A stretch of DNA of 64,000 nucleotides from contig JAZUOG010000023.1 of assembly GCA_045604545.1 (NCBI GenBank), forward strand, positions 1 through 64,000, given 5' to 3'. Shown here one piece after another: positions 1-8,680 of the stretch (position 1 is its first letter; each line of letters opens with the position of its first letter). The translations under genes were made by a program, and so were the position numbers. Source of the DNA: RGIG1959 sp045604545 (GTDB lineage: Bacteria; Bacillota; Clostridia; Oscillospirales; Acutalibacteraceae). Under the pieces are notes generated by a model. The model saw only the letters and a program-made list of their open reading frames with translations, ran no database searches and was not told the DNA's origin.

Positions 1-99
1 AGGGTATTCACCATTTGACAAAAAGAAGTAACTAAACACGCGGCTGGCAGACCGTATTACGCGTTCTACGCGTTGCGAGGAACAGAGGGCTATGCCCGC

Positions 100-128
100 A
101 AAAGAAAAACCACCCGTTTTACGGGTGG
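100..128 (-). terminator. intrinsic terminator of the 164-457 gene
   Basis: An 8-bp stem (CCACCCGT / ACGGGTGG, 110-117 with 121-128) with a 3-nt loop is followed on the minus strand by a T-rich run. It lies just after the stop of the minus-strand membrane protein gene. Bases 1-99 hold no gene I can support; one frame ends with a stop at 40 and could be the tail of an upstream plus-strand gene. Confidence 0.8.
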
Positions 129-163
129 ATTATTATTATTATGTGTGAGATGTGTCGGTGTGT

Positions 164-457
164 TTACATGAGGCCGGTAAGGCAATAGCCGACGATGAAA
201 AACACCACGAGATTGACGAAATGAAGAGGCATATGACGATAGGTCTTGCTTTTGACCAGATCGACAATATATAGGATCGTTGCGGTGATACAAATGATCA
301 GTGCGACAAATCCACCGATGATGCTTGCAGGAAAGGCGATGGGGTGCTGGCTGTACGTATCAAACGCCAAAATGGTCATCAGGCGAAATGCGCAAACAAA
401 ACCCGCTCCACCGAACAAGCCGATCAAGCCGCTGTATATATAAGACGAGAGTTTCAA
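164..457 (-). CDS. small integral membrane protein, unknown function
   Basis: The product is a 97-residue protein with about three hydrophobic segments and no recognised catalytic motif. I chose the TTG at 457 because a strong ribosome binding site (aaaggagg) sits just upstream of it; the open frame continues to 592, but that extension looks non-coding and overlaps the divergent ugd promoter. The gene stands alone, is read away from ugd, and ends at a terminator. The hydrophobic segments place it in the cytoplasmic membrane. I do not recognise the family. Its position beside a glycan locus does not by itself imply a role there. Confidence 0.6.
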   Translation of the reverse strand: MKLSSYIYSGLIGLFGGAGFVCAFRLMTILAFDTYSQHPIAFPASIIGGFVALIICITATILYIVDLVKSKTYRHMPLHFVNLVVFFIVGYCLTGLM

Positions 458-559
458 GAGGCTTCCTCCTTTCCTATCCGAAGGTGTTTGCAAAAGTATA
501 CCATACTTTCGATTGAAAAGCAAGTGTGGCGAAGATGCTGCGAAAAATCCCGAAAACAG

Positions 560-588
560 TTGCGAAACGGGGGAGAGTGTGCTATAAT
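560..588 (+). promoter_or_regulatory. sigma-A promoter of ugd
   Basis: The -35 box TTGCGA (560-565) and -10 box TATAAT (583-588) are separated by 17 bp. The 14 nt covering the -35 box (554-567) recur exactly at the promoter of the next gene (2034-2047). Confidence 0.85.
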
Positions 589-652
589 GCACTTAGATAT
601 GTTCAAACATGATGCATGTTGTGACAGTGAAACGCAGAGAGGAAGGAATACT

Positions 653-1903
653 ATGAAAAAGAATCTGAAAATCGCTGTGGCGGGAACGGGTTATGTCGGT
701 TTGTCCATGGCGGTGTTGCTGTCTCAGAACCACACGGTCTATGCGGTGGATATCATCCCCGAAAAGGTCGAGATGATCAACAACAGAAAGTCTCCGATTC
801 AAGATGATTACATCGAGAAGTATCTGGCGGAAAAAGAACTCGATCTTACCGCGACACTCGATGCGGAGCTTGCCTATAAAGACGCCGACTTTGTTGTCGT
901 TGCCGCTCCGACAAACTACGACAGCAAGAAGCATTTCTTTGACACCTCTGCGGTAGAATCGGTGATCGAGATCGTCGAAAAGGTCAATCCGAACGCCATC
1001 ATTGTCATCAAATCCACCATTCCTGTCGGCTACACGACCGCTCTTCGCGAAAAGACCGGCAACAAGAACATTCTCTTCAGCCCCGAATTCCTGCGTGAAT
1101 CCAAGGCTCTTTACGACAACCTGTATCCGAGCCGCATCATCGTCGGCACCGACCTTGCCGATGAGCGTCTGACCGCGGCGGCGCGCGAGTTCATGGAACT
1201 GCTTTGCGAAGGTGCCATCAAGGAAGACATCGACACCCTGATCATGGGTTTCACCGAGGCGGAGGCGGTCAAGCTGTTCGCCAATACCTATCTTGCTCTT
1301 CGCGTCAGCTTCTTCAACGAGCTTGACACCTATGCCGAAATGAAGGGCCTCGACACCCGGTCCATCATTGCGGGTGTGGGTCTTGATCCCCGCATCGGCG
1401 ATCACTATAATAACCCCTCCTTCGGCTACGGCGGCTACTGCCTCCCGAAGGACACCAAGCAGTTGCTTGCCAACTACAACGACGTGCCGCAAAATCTTAT
1501 CGGCGCGATCGTCGATTCCAACCGCACCCGTAAAGATTTCATCGCCGACCGTGTGCTGGAAATGGCCGGTTATTATTACTACTCCGCCAACAGCACCTGG
1601 AACAAGCAAAAAGAGCACGATGTTACCATCGGCGTTTACCGCCTGACGATGAAGAGCAACAGTGACAACTTCCGCCAAAGCTCCATTCAGGGCGTCATGA
1701 AGCGTGTCAAGGCAAAGGGTGCCACGGTCATCATTTACGAGCCGACCCTTGAAGACGGCGAAACCTTCTTCGGAAGCAAGGTCGTCAATGACCTTGACGA
1801 ATTCAAGTCGAAGTGCGACGCGATCATCGCCAACCGCTATGATGCCTGCCTCGATGATGTACAGGAAAAGGTGTACACCCGCGATATTTTCCGCCGCGAT
1901 TGA
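653..1903 (+). CDS. ugd: UDP-glucose 6-dehydrogenase
   Basis: This 416-residue cytoplasmic enzyme belongs to the UDP-glucose/GDP-mannose dehydrogenase family, which oxidises UDP-glucose to UDP-glucuronate with two NAD+. The N-terminal Rossmann motif GTGYVG is at residues 11-16. The KSTIPVG segment follows, and the catalytic cysteine is about residue 263 in GYGGYCLPKDT. A UDP-binding C-terminal domain completes the usual architecture. The start is the ATG at 653, preceded by aggaagg; the longer open frame upstream overlaps the promoter. The gene has its own promoter and terminator, so it is probably monocistronic, but it heads a glycan locus that would use uronic acid. Other substrates such as UDP-ManNAc are possible within the family. 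Confidence 0.93.
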   Translation: MKKNLKIAVAGTGYVGLSMAVLLSQNHTVYAVDIIPEKVEMINNRKSPIQDDYIEKYLAEKELDLTATLDAELAYKDADFVVVAAPTNYDSKKHFFDTSAVESVIEIVEKVNPNAIIVIKSTIPVGYTTALREKTGNKNILFSPEFLRESKALYDNLYPSRIIVGTDLADERLTAAAREFMELLCEGAIKEDIDTLIMGFTEAEAVKLFANTYLALRVSFFNELDTYAEMKGLDTRSIIAGVGLDPRIGDHYNNPSFGYGGYCLPKDTKQLLANYNDVPQNLIGAIVDSNRTRKDFIADRVLEMAGYYYYSANSTWNKQKEHDVTIGVYRLTMKSNSDNFRQSSIQGVMKRVKAKGATVIIYEPTLEDGETFFGSKVVNDLDEFKSKCDAIIANRYDACLDDVQEKVYTRDIFRRD

Positions 1904-1917
1904 TAAAACCGATTTCC

Positions 1918-1957
1918 AAAACGGTGAGATCCCGAAAACGGATCTCACCGTTTTTTT
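1918..1957 (+). terminator. intrinsic terminator after ugd
   Basis: A 14-bp inverted repeat (arms ending at 1932 and starting at 1940) is followed by a run of seven T. Confidence 0.92.
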
Positions 1958-2039
1958 GTCGGAAGTCGTAAAAAACCATAAATCCGACAGCAGTCGATGA
2001 CGACAAACTGGCTATATCATTGAAATTTGTCTGAAACAG

Positions 2040-2068
2040 TTGCGAAAAGAGATTTCTTATGATATACT
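2040..2068 (+). promoter_or_regulatory. sigma-A promoter of the glycan operon
   Basis: TTGCGA (2040-2045) and TATACT (2063-2068) have a 17-bp spacer. The -35 region is identical over 14 nt to that of ugd. Confidence 0.82.
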
Positions 2069-2141
2069 ATAGGGTGGAAATCGGCGAGCTTTGTCGCCAT
2101 ATATGTTGTGAAAAAATCATGAAAACAGGAGAGGTTGTCTT

Positions 2142-3104
2142 ATGAAACTGATCATCCAAATCCCGTGTTATAATGAGTCGGAAACGCTTGAAATCGCGCT
2201 CAACGACCTGCCGAAGTCTATCGAGGGTATCGACGAGATCGAATACCTTATTATCAACGACGGCAGTAAGGACAACACCGTCGAGGTGGCGAGAAACTGG
2301 GGCGTTGACCACATCGTGCATTTCAAACGCAACAAAGGTCTTGCTCACGGCTTTATGGCAGGTATTGACGCCTGCCTGCGCGCCGGTGCCGATATCATCG
2401 TCAACACCGACGCTGACAACCAGTATGTTGCCGAAGATATTGAAAAGCTCGTCCGTCCCATCATCAACGGTGAGACCGATATCGTCATCGGTGAACGCCC
2501 CATTGACCAGACCGAGCATTTTTCTCCCATCAAAAAGAAACTGCAACACTTCGGCAGCTGGATCGTCCGCAAGGCTTCCAATTCCGATATTCCCGACGCA
2601 CCCAGTGGTTTCCGCGCCTTCAGCCGTGATGCCGCGATGCGCCTGAACGTGACGAACGAATACACCTACACGCTTGAAACCATCGTGCAGGCCGGTCGAA
2701 ACAAGATCGCGCAGACCTCTGTGCCGATCCGCACCAACGGTGAGCTTCGTCCGTCTCGTCTGTTCAACAGCATGATGGGCTATGTCAAAAAATCCATGGT
2801 CACCATTCTGCGCGCCTACCTGATGTATTCTCCGCTCAGAACCTTTACCGTGTTGTCGCTCATTCCGTTGCTTATCGGCGCGGTCGTGGACATCCGCTTC
2901 CTTGTGTATATGTTCCTCGGTGAAGGCGGCGGTCACATTCAATCGTTGATCCTCGGCAGCACCATGATCATGGTCGGCGTGCTGGTGTTTGTGATCGGCC
3001 TGCTTGCCGATCTGATGGCGAAAAACAGAAAGATCCTTGAGGATATCCAGTATCACGTCCGAAAGATGGACTATGACGGCGAAAAGAAGAACGACGAAAA
3101 ATAA
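2142..3104 (+). CDS. family 2 glycosyltransferase, polyprenyl-phosphate type
   Basis: The product has 320 residues. An N-terminal GT-A domain begins with IPCYNESETL and carries the metal-binding DAD motif at residues 90-92. Two hydrophobic segments lie between about residues 225 and 290, followed by a charged tail. This is the arrangement of dolichol/undecaprenyl-phosphate sugar transferases, which load a sugar from a nucleotide donor onto a lipid carrier at the inner membrane face. It has a good RBS (aggagagg) and is the first gene of a run that continues with two DUF2142-like proteins. Such proteins often use polyprenyl-phosphate sugars, so this enzyme may make their donor; that link is inference. 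The exact sugar cannot be read from the sequence. Confidence 0.88.
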   Translation: MKLIIQIPCYNESETLEIALNDLPKSIEGIDEIEYLIINDGSKDNTVEVARNWGVDHIVHFKRNKGLAHGFMAGIDACLRAGADIIVNTDADNQYVAEDIEKLVRPIINGETDIVIGERPIDQTEHFSPIKKKLQHFGSWIVRKASNSDIPDAPSGFRAFSRDAAMRLNVTNEYTYTLETIVQAGRNKIAQTSVPIRTNGELRPSRLFNSMMGYVKKSMVTILRAYLMYSPLRTFTVLSLIPLLIGAVVDIRFLVYMFLGEGGGHIQSLILGSTMIMVGVLVFVIGLLADLMAKNRKILEDIQYHVRKMDYDGEKKNDEK

Positions 3105-3134
3105 TCCGAAACGACTTTGAGAAGGGTGAGATAC

Positions 3135-5252
3135 GTGCTTACCAAACTGCAAACGATCAAAAAACCGTATATTGCCGTTGTGGCGGTGTTGTTGCTGGCG
3201 CTTTTGGCTGTGTGGGTCGTGCCGCTTTCCATGAAAACCGCGATCCTGGAGTTTGAAGTTCCCGCGCTTGACGCAGGCACAAAGGCCACCGTCACCATCA
3301 CCTCCGAAGAAGCGTATTCACCGAGCTATACCATTATCGGCGTGGAAAGCGAAGGGACGATCCACATTCGACTCGATCGGGAATACCTGTCGGTCGACCG
3401 CGTGGTGATTCACGAACTGGATGTGGTGAACGCCGTTCGCAGAATGAACGTGTGCGGCAGTGTGACCAATGTCGCCGACTATGCCGCCGCATCGATCGAC
3501 AGCGACATATTTGTGCAGGAAGCGGACGGTACGGTGATCCTTTCCGACAAAGCGCTTGAAACGATTGACGACGGTCTGCATCACCCGATCATGCTTCGCG
3601 TCTATCTGACGTTTTTGCTGTTGTTTGCGGCGGCGATGTTCGTGCTGTATCGCTTTGTGAAAAGCCGTCTCGGCACCATCAAAGCCCTTACCGTCATCGG
3701 CATTCCCGTCGGTACCCTGCTGGCCATTGCGGTGGCAGAGGGCAAACGCCTGCTGGACACCGATATCGAATTTCGCAACGAGGAAATCGTCAGCTGGATC
3801 CCCGTCGTGGTGATCATGCTACTTCTCGATGTACTGCTTTTGGCGGCGTATCTGTGCCCGAAAAACAGCCAAAAATTCACCACCGTCGTTGTGGTGTGTG
3901 TGTACCTGTTTGCGTTCGCGTTTGCCGGTGCCAAGATCCTGTTCTACAACGAGCGCGTGGCGAACACGCCCGACGAGACGTCCCATATCGGGTATGTGGC
4001 GTATCTGACAAAAACCGGCGAGTTGATCCCGCAGTTTGAGAATATCGAACACGCGTCACTTATCGAAGACGACAACACGACGATGCATCTGTCGTTTACG
4101 CCCGGCACCGTCAGCTATCTCAAGCACCCGCCGACGTTCTATCACATTGCTCGTCTGGCGAACAGCATCACCTTCCTTGAAGACGGCACCTTCACGGTAG
4201 ATCTCTATTCTCTGCGAATGGTCGGCGGCATCATGGTGATGGCGGCGCTTGCGCTGATGTTCTACATCGGCTTTACCCGCTTTAAGAAATCCTCACCGCT
4301 TGTGCATCTGGTGTTTGCCGCTGTGTGCGTTGCTGTGCCGATGCTGACGTATTGCGCGTCGGGTGTCAACAACGACTCCATGACGTTGCTGACAGTGACG
4401 GTGTTCTTCCTCGGCATACTTCGTTTCCTTGAAAACAAACGCCATATCGGCACCTACCTGTTGATCGCCGTGGGCATCTGCGCCACCGCCATCACCAAGC
4501 TGACCGCCGGCATTGTTGTGGTGCTCGCGGCACTGATCGTGCTGACGGTGACGCTCATCAAGGAGAAAAACATCAAACAGTTGCTGTCTCCCGCATTTCT
4601 CATTCCGCTGGTGCTGTATCTGGTTCCGCTCGCGTATTATCTCTATATGCTCAAGAACTACGGCAGCTTCCAGCCGAATATGTTCGAAATGAATCCCGAA
4701 TATTCCCGTGCAACGGGGTTTTATGTGGACGTTGTGTCTCGCTCTTCAAAATCCCTGCTGGAGTATATCAACTATTTCCTCACCAACTTCATGAAGACAT
4801 GGACGGGTGTGATGAGTCACATCAACCTGCCGAAATCCGATGCCTCGTGGCTGTCCGAACAAAACGTGGCGCTTGTGGCCATCTGGTGTATTCCGTTCCT
4901 GTTTGCGAAGAAATCGCTTCGCGACAAGTCGCCGTATGCCACCGCCGTCATTGCGGGCTGTGTGGGTGTGTTCGCGGCAGTTGCGGCACAGCTTGTCAAC
5001 GGCTTCAACGTGTTTACCGCGCGAGGCTACATGGGCGGATTCCAAAGCCGCTATTATCTGTGCGCGATTTTGTTCTTCGCGTTCGGGCTGGCTCTTGCGG
5101 TTCAGAAAACCACCGACTCTCTTGAAAACAAAGGTCGTTACGCCGGCATTCTGCGTCGGTTCGTGGAGACGGGAGCGGTGCTGTTCGTCGGCATGCTGTT
5201 CTATGAGGATATTCTCTATTTCCTGATGCATTTTACGCAATACATCAAATAA
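3135..5252 (+). CDS. DUF2142-like multi-membrane protein (putative GT-C glycosyltransferase)
   Basis: The product has about 705 residues: one N-terminal membrane segment, a roughly 120-residue beta-rich outside domain, then many membrane helices. The NTPDETSH and ASGVNND motifs resemble those I associate with DUF2142 membrane proteins, thought to act in polysaccharide assembly, possibly as lipid-sugar-dependent transferases. Near the C-terminus is a RGYMGGFQSRYY motif. I chose GTG 3135 because aagggtgag lies just upstream; a TTG at 3117 is an in-frame alternative. A paralogue of the same architecture is encoded at 8681-10768. The family assignment is from motif memory and the enzymatic role is inferred. 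Confidence 0.72.
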   Translation: MLTKLQTIKKPYIAVVAVLLLALLAVWVVPLSMKTAILEFEVPALDAGTKATVTITSEEAYSPSYTIIGVESEGTIHIRLDREYLSVDRVVIHELDVVNAVRRMNVCGSVTNVADYAAASIDSDIFVQEADGTVILSDKALETIDDGLHHPIMLRVYLTFLLLFAAAMFVLYRFVKSRLGTIKALTVIGIPVGTLLAIAVAEGKRLLDTDIEFRNEEIVSWIPVVVIMLLLDVLLLAAYLCPKNSQKFTTVVVVCVYLFAFAFAGAKILFYNERVANTPDETSHIGYVAYLTKTGELIPQFENIEHASLIEDDNTTMHLSFTPGTVSYLKHPPTFYHIARLANSITFLEDGTFTVDLYSLRMVGGIMVMAALALMFYIGFTRFKKSSPLVHLVFAAVCVAVPMLTYCASGVNNDSMTLLTVTVFFLGILRFLENKRHIGTYLLIAVGICATAITKLTAGIVVVLAALIVLTVTLIKEKNIKQLLSPAFLIPLVLYLVPLAYYLYMLKNYGSFQPNMFEMNPEYSRATGFYVDVVSRSSKSLLEYINYFLTNFMKTWTGVMSHINLPKSDASWLSEQNVALVAIWCIPFLFAKKSLRDKSPYATAVIAGCVGVFAAVAAQLVNGFNVFTARGYMGGFQSRYYLCAILFFAFGLALAVQKTTDSLENKGRYAGILRRFVETGAVLFVGMLFYEDILYFLMHFTQYIK

Positions 5253-5281
5253 TCAATTCATAATGCTTGGAGGATCGACTT

Positions 5282-7606
5282 ATGCGTGATATCCATATTG
5301 CCATCACCGCCGCCAGCTACAGCGGCAACAAAGGTGCGGCGGCGATGCTGCAAAGCTCCATCAAACAACTGTATGATCGCTACGGTCATCAACTGAATAT
5401 CCATCTGATGTCGGTCTATCCCGGCGAGGATCGTGAGCAGATCCCTCACGATTTCATCAACATTGTGCCGTGTACGCCCCAAAAACTGCTGTTTCAGGCG
5501 TTTCCGCTCGCGGTGCTTCATCGTGCGTTCCGTTGGTTGCCGCCCGTGCGCAAGCTGATCGAAAAGAACAAGATCATTCGTGCTTACCGTGAAACCGATC
5601 TGGTGGTTGACGAAGCGGGCATCTCGTTTGTCGACAGCCGCGGCCCCGTCATGAATACCTATGCGTTTGTGTGTGCGGCGGTACCGATGCTTGTCGGCAC
5701 GCCCGTTGTGAAGTATTCGCAGGCACTGGGCACCTTCAAAAATCCCATCAACAAGTTTCTTGCCAAGTGGATTTTGCCGAAGATCGATCTGATCTGTGCG
5801 CGCGGACAGGGAACTTATGACAACCTGAAATCCCTCGGCATCGAAAAGAACGTCAAGCTGTGTGCCGACGGCGCATTCACCATGGAGGACGATCCGACGA
5901 TTGCCGAGATGGTGGAAACGGTATGCGCCGAAGATGCGTTCTATCAGAAGGACGTTGTGGCACTATCCATCAGTTCCGTTGTCCAAAAGAAATGCACCAA
6001 AATGGGCATTGATTATAAGAAGGCGATGGTGGATTTCATCAACGGTCTGAATGCGCGCGGCTACAACGTGCTCATCATCGCCAATGCCGCTCGTATCAAC
6101 AGTCAGAAACCCCGCAACAACGATCTCATGATCTGCGACGCGGTGTACGATGAGGTGGCTGACAAAAACGGTGTGCGGTGGTATCACAAAGAAATGGACG
6201 CCGAAGAGATCCGCAGTTATATCGGCAAATGCCGTTTCCTGGTGGCATCCCGCTTCCATGCGATGATCGGCGCTTTGCAAAAGAAGGTACCTGTGTTGCT
6301 TGTCGGCTGGAGCCACAAGTATCAAGAGGTCCTCGATATGTTTGGACTCGGACAGTATGCCATTGATTTTTCCAAGCTGTCTGCCGAGTCGCTTTTAACG
6401 GAGTTTGAAAGCTTTGTCAAGAACGAAGATACCATTCGTGCACAGATCGACGAGAACTATGACACCGTGATGGAAAGCTCCAAAAACAACATTCGTTACA
6501 TTTCCGAGGTGATCGACGGTATCGTCGACAAGCCCGCGAAGCGTCTTCGCAAGCTGTTTGACTACAACGATCCCGACAAATATCTCGGCGAGCATATTGC
6601 CTGCCGCAAGGGTTATGCTACCGACGAGACCATTCGCAAAAACGCCGCATCGGGCGGCATGATCACCGCGCTTCTCTGTCACTGGCTGGAAACCGGCAAG
6701 ATTGACGGCGCGTGGGTGACAAAGACCAAAATCGAAGACGGTCAGCTGTCTTACGACACGTTTATCGCCACCACTCCCGAAGAGATCCGCTCCTGCTCTT
6801 CGAGCATCTATATGGATATGCCGCTTCTGAAGCATATCGACATGGTCAAGCAATTCCCCGGCAAGGTCGCCGTTGTGTTGACACCGTGCCTGACCCGTGC
6901 ACTTACCGCGATGATGGAACGTGATGAGGTGCTCAGGGACAAAATTGCCATCAAGCTCGCGCTCTATTGCAGCGGCAACCACACCGACGGCGCGACACTG
7001 CTCCCGCTTGAAAAGAAGGGCATCAGCCTCGATGGGGCTGAGCGACTGTACTATCGTCGCGGTCATTGGCGCGGCTTGTCAACGGTTGTTTACAAGGACG
7101 GCAGTGAAAAGACGCTGTCCTATCCGAAAACCATCTGTGCTTACAAAAACGCGTACTATTTTGAGAAACCCAGCTGTATGATGTGCCAGGATCATTTCGG
7201 CAACGCGTCGGATATCAGCTTCGGCGATATCTGGCTCAAGGAAATGAAAAAGGTCAACATCAAGCACACCGGCTGTGTCATTCGCTCCGAAAAGGGCTAT
7301 GATTGGTATATGGACGCGGTGAAGGCAGGCGTGCTGACGGAATCGCATTTGTCCGAAACGAAGGCAATCAAGAGTCAGAAGCGTGCGCTGGTGTTCAAGT
7401 TCAACTGCGCCGCCGCAAAGGTGAAAAAGGGAGAGGAGACAACACTCGACACCTCCTCCAAATGCAAATGGAATCACCGTCTGGCGTTCCGGCTCGCCGA
7501 GCGCAACCGCAAGTATTCCTATGAGCATCGTGACAAGCTCAAAAAGACCCCCATGTGGATGATCTATTACTATATGTGCTTTATCCGTGTACTGCTGAGC
7601 TTCTGA
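5282..7606 (+). CDS. polysaccharide pyruvyltransferase fused to FrhB-like domain
   Basis: This 774-residue protein joins two domains usually found as separate neighbouring genes in capsule loci. Residues about 1-400 match polysaccharide pyruvyltransferases: the ASYSGNKGAAAM start, a central GxxF fold, and CRFLVASRFHAMIGA. That family transfers pyruvate from phosphoenolpyruvate to glycan sugars as a ketal. From about residue 440 the sequence resembles coenzyme F420 hydrogenase/dehydrogenase beta subunits: ASGGMITALL at 456, a VVLTPCL segment, and a cysteine pair C632/C635 in SCMMCQDHF. No four-cysteine ferredoxin cluster precedes the second domain. ATG 5282 follows a ggagg RBS. Cofactor and substrate of the second half are unknown; in glycan loci such domains are assumed to be flavin-dependent sugar-modifying oxidoreductases. 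Confidence 0.82.
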   Translation: MRDIHIAITAASYSGNKGAAAMLQSSIKQLYDRYGHQLNIHLMSVYPGEDREQIPHDFINIVPCTPQKLLFQAFPLAVLHRAFRWLPPVRKLIEKNKIIRAYRETDLVVDEAGISFVDSRGPVMNTYAFVCAAVPMLVGTPVVKYSQALGTFKNPINKFLAKWILPKIDLICARGQGTYDNLKSLGIEKNVKLCADGAFTMEDDPTIAEMVETVCAEDAFYQKDVVALSISSVVQKKCTKMGIDYKKAMVDFINGLNARGYNVLIIANAARINSQKPRNNDLMICDAVYDEVADKNGVRWYHKEMDAEEIRSYIGKCRFLVASRFHAMIGALQKKVPVLLVGWSHKYQEVLDMFGLGQYAIDFSKLSAESLLTEFESFVKNEDTIRAQIDENYDTVMESSKNNIRYISEVIDGIVDKPAKRLRKLFDYNDPDKYLGEHIACRKGYATDETIRKNAASGGMITALLCHWLETGKIDGAWVTKTKIEDGQLSYDTFIATTPEEIRSCSSSIYMDMPLLKHIDMVKQFPGKVAVVLTPCLTRALTAMMERDEVLRDKIAIKLALYCSGNHTDGATLLPLEKKGISLDGAERLYYRRGHWRGLSTVVYKDGSEKTLSYPKTICAYKNAYYFEKPSCMMCQDHFGNASDISFGDIWLKEMKKVNIKHTGCVIRSEKGYDWYMDAVKAGVLTESHLSETKAIKSQKRALVFKFNCAAAKVKKGEETTLDTSSKCKWNHRLAFRLAERNRKYSYEHRDKLKKTPMWMIYYYMCFIRVLLSF

Positions 7607-7628
7607 TGCGGGGAAGGAGGACGAACCC

Positions 7629-8603
7629 ATGGATATGGAAAATGTGAACGAAAAGCCGGTTGAGAAAAAAACAAAGAAAAAGATGATCATGAAAATCGTC
7701 AAGATCCTGTTCCTTGCGGCGGTCGTCTTTTTCCTTGTGCGGTATTTTGTCAACAACTGGGACGAGTTCGCGATGGTGATCTCCGAGATCGACTGGTGGA
7801 TCTTTGCAGGCTCGATGATCTTCTATTTCATTTACAAGCTGACGCTGGCGGGGCTGTGGCACTATATCACTGTCCTCAATCAGTGTCAGGTATCCTTGCC
7901 GCGAGCGGTGAGCGGGTATTTGTATTCCATTCTCGGCAAGTATATTCCCGGCAAGGTGTTTATGCTCGCGGCACGTCTGCCTGCCTACACCGAAAAAGGA
8001 ATCCCCATTCGCAAGCCGACCATCTGCTTCTTCATTGAGAATGTCTGCACACTGCTCGGTGCCGCGTTTCTGTTTCTGATCTCGCTGTTCTTTTTCCCGA
8101 ACGAGGAATTGCGGATGTATATGTGGCTCGCTGTCATTTTTGTGATCGCGTTCTTTATTCTTATCAATCCGAAAATCATCAACTTCTTCCTCAGAGCCCT
8201 CGGTAAGCTGATCAAAAAGGACGACATGGAGATTCCCATGACCTATGTGCAGATGCTCAAGGTCGTGCTGTTGTTTGTGGCAAACTGGTTTATTGTCGGT
8301 TTCGGCTTTTACCTGCTGTCGCTCTCCATCAACCCCGACATTCCGATGTCGCAGATGATGTATGTCGGCGGTGTGTTTGCTCTGTCCGCCATCATCGGTA
8401 TTCTGAGCATCTTTGCGCCGTCGGGCATCGGCGTGCGTGAAGGCATCATGATTTTGGGACTCAGTCTCATCATGGGCAACGGCTTCCCCGAAGTCATTGC
8501 GATCGTTTCTCGCTTGTGGGTGACGGTCGCCGAGCTGTTGCTCATTGCGATCGCCTTTGTTGTTGAACAGGTGATCAAGCTGGTGAAAAAACGCCAATCG
8601 TAA
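7629..8603 (+). CDS. LPG synthase/flippase-like membrane protein (UPF0104 type)
   Basis: The product is a 324-residue integral membrane protein with about eight helices after a lysine-rich N-terminus. The helix pattern with GKYIPGKV and the glycine-rich APSGIGVREGIM segment is typical of the lysylphosphatidylglycerol synthetase transmembrane-region family, which includes flippase-like proteins. It lacks the soluble aminoacyl-transferase domain of MprF, so it is not an intact lysyl-PG synthase. In glycan loci these stand-alone membrane domains are assumed to move or accept lipid-linked precursors. ATG 7629 has an excellent RBS (aaggagg) and lies 22 nt after the fusion gene, so the two are co-transcribed. 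A strong terminator follows. Confidence 0.8.
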   Translation: MDMENVNEKPVEKKTKKKMIMKIVKILFLAAVVFFLVRYFVNNWDEFAMVISEIDWWIFAGSMIFYFIYKLTLAGLWHYITVLNQCQVSLPRAVSGYLYSILGKYIPGKVFMLAARLPAYTEKGIPIRKPTICFFIENVCTLLGAAFLFLISLFFFPNEELRMYMWLAVIFVIAFFILINPKIINFFLRALGKLIKKDDMEIPMTYVQMLKVVLLFVANWFIVGFGFYLLSLSINPDIPMSQMMYVGGVFALSAIIGILSIFAPSGIGVREGIMILGLSLIMGNGFPEVIAIVSRLWVTVAELLLIAIAFVVEQVIKLVKKRQS

Positions 8604-8615
8604 TGATTTCTTTTC

Positions 8616-8642
8616 AAAAACCGCCGCTCGTCGGCGGTTTTT
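8616..8642 (+). terminator. intrinsic terminator of the first glycan operon
   Basis: An 11-bp stem (AAAAACCGCCG with its complement) around a 5-nt loop ends in five T. It separates the 2142-8603 genes from the second DUF2142-like gene. Confidence 0.88.
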
Positions 8643-8680
8643 GCCGCAAAACAACGCCTTCTTGAAGAGAGGAATTGTCA

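Noticed and set aside
2..40. Tail of a plus-strand gene ending at the stop at 38-40
   Set aside because: Only about twelve codons are in the window; nothing identifies it.
593..1948. Long open frame antisense to ugd (about 450 codons)
   Set aside because: The plus strand encodes a complete UDP-glucose dehydrogenase; the antisense frame has no RBS or recognisable domain and arises from codon bias.
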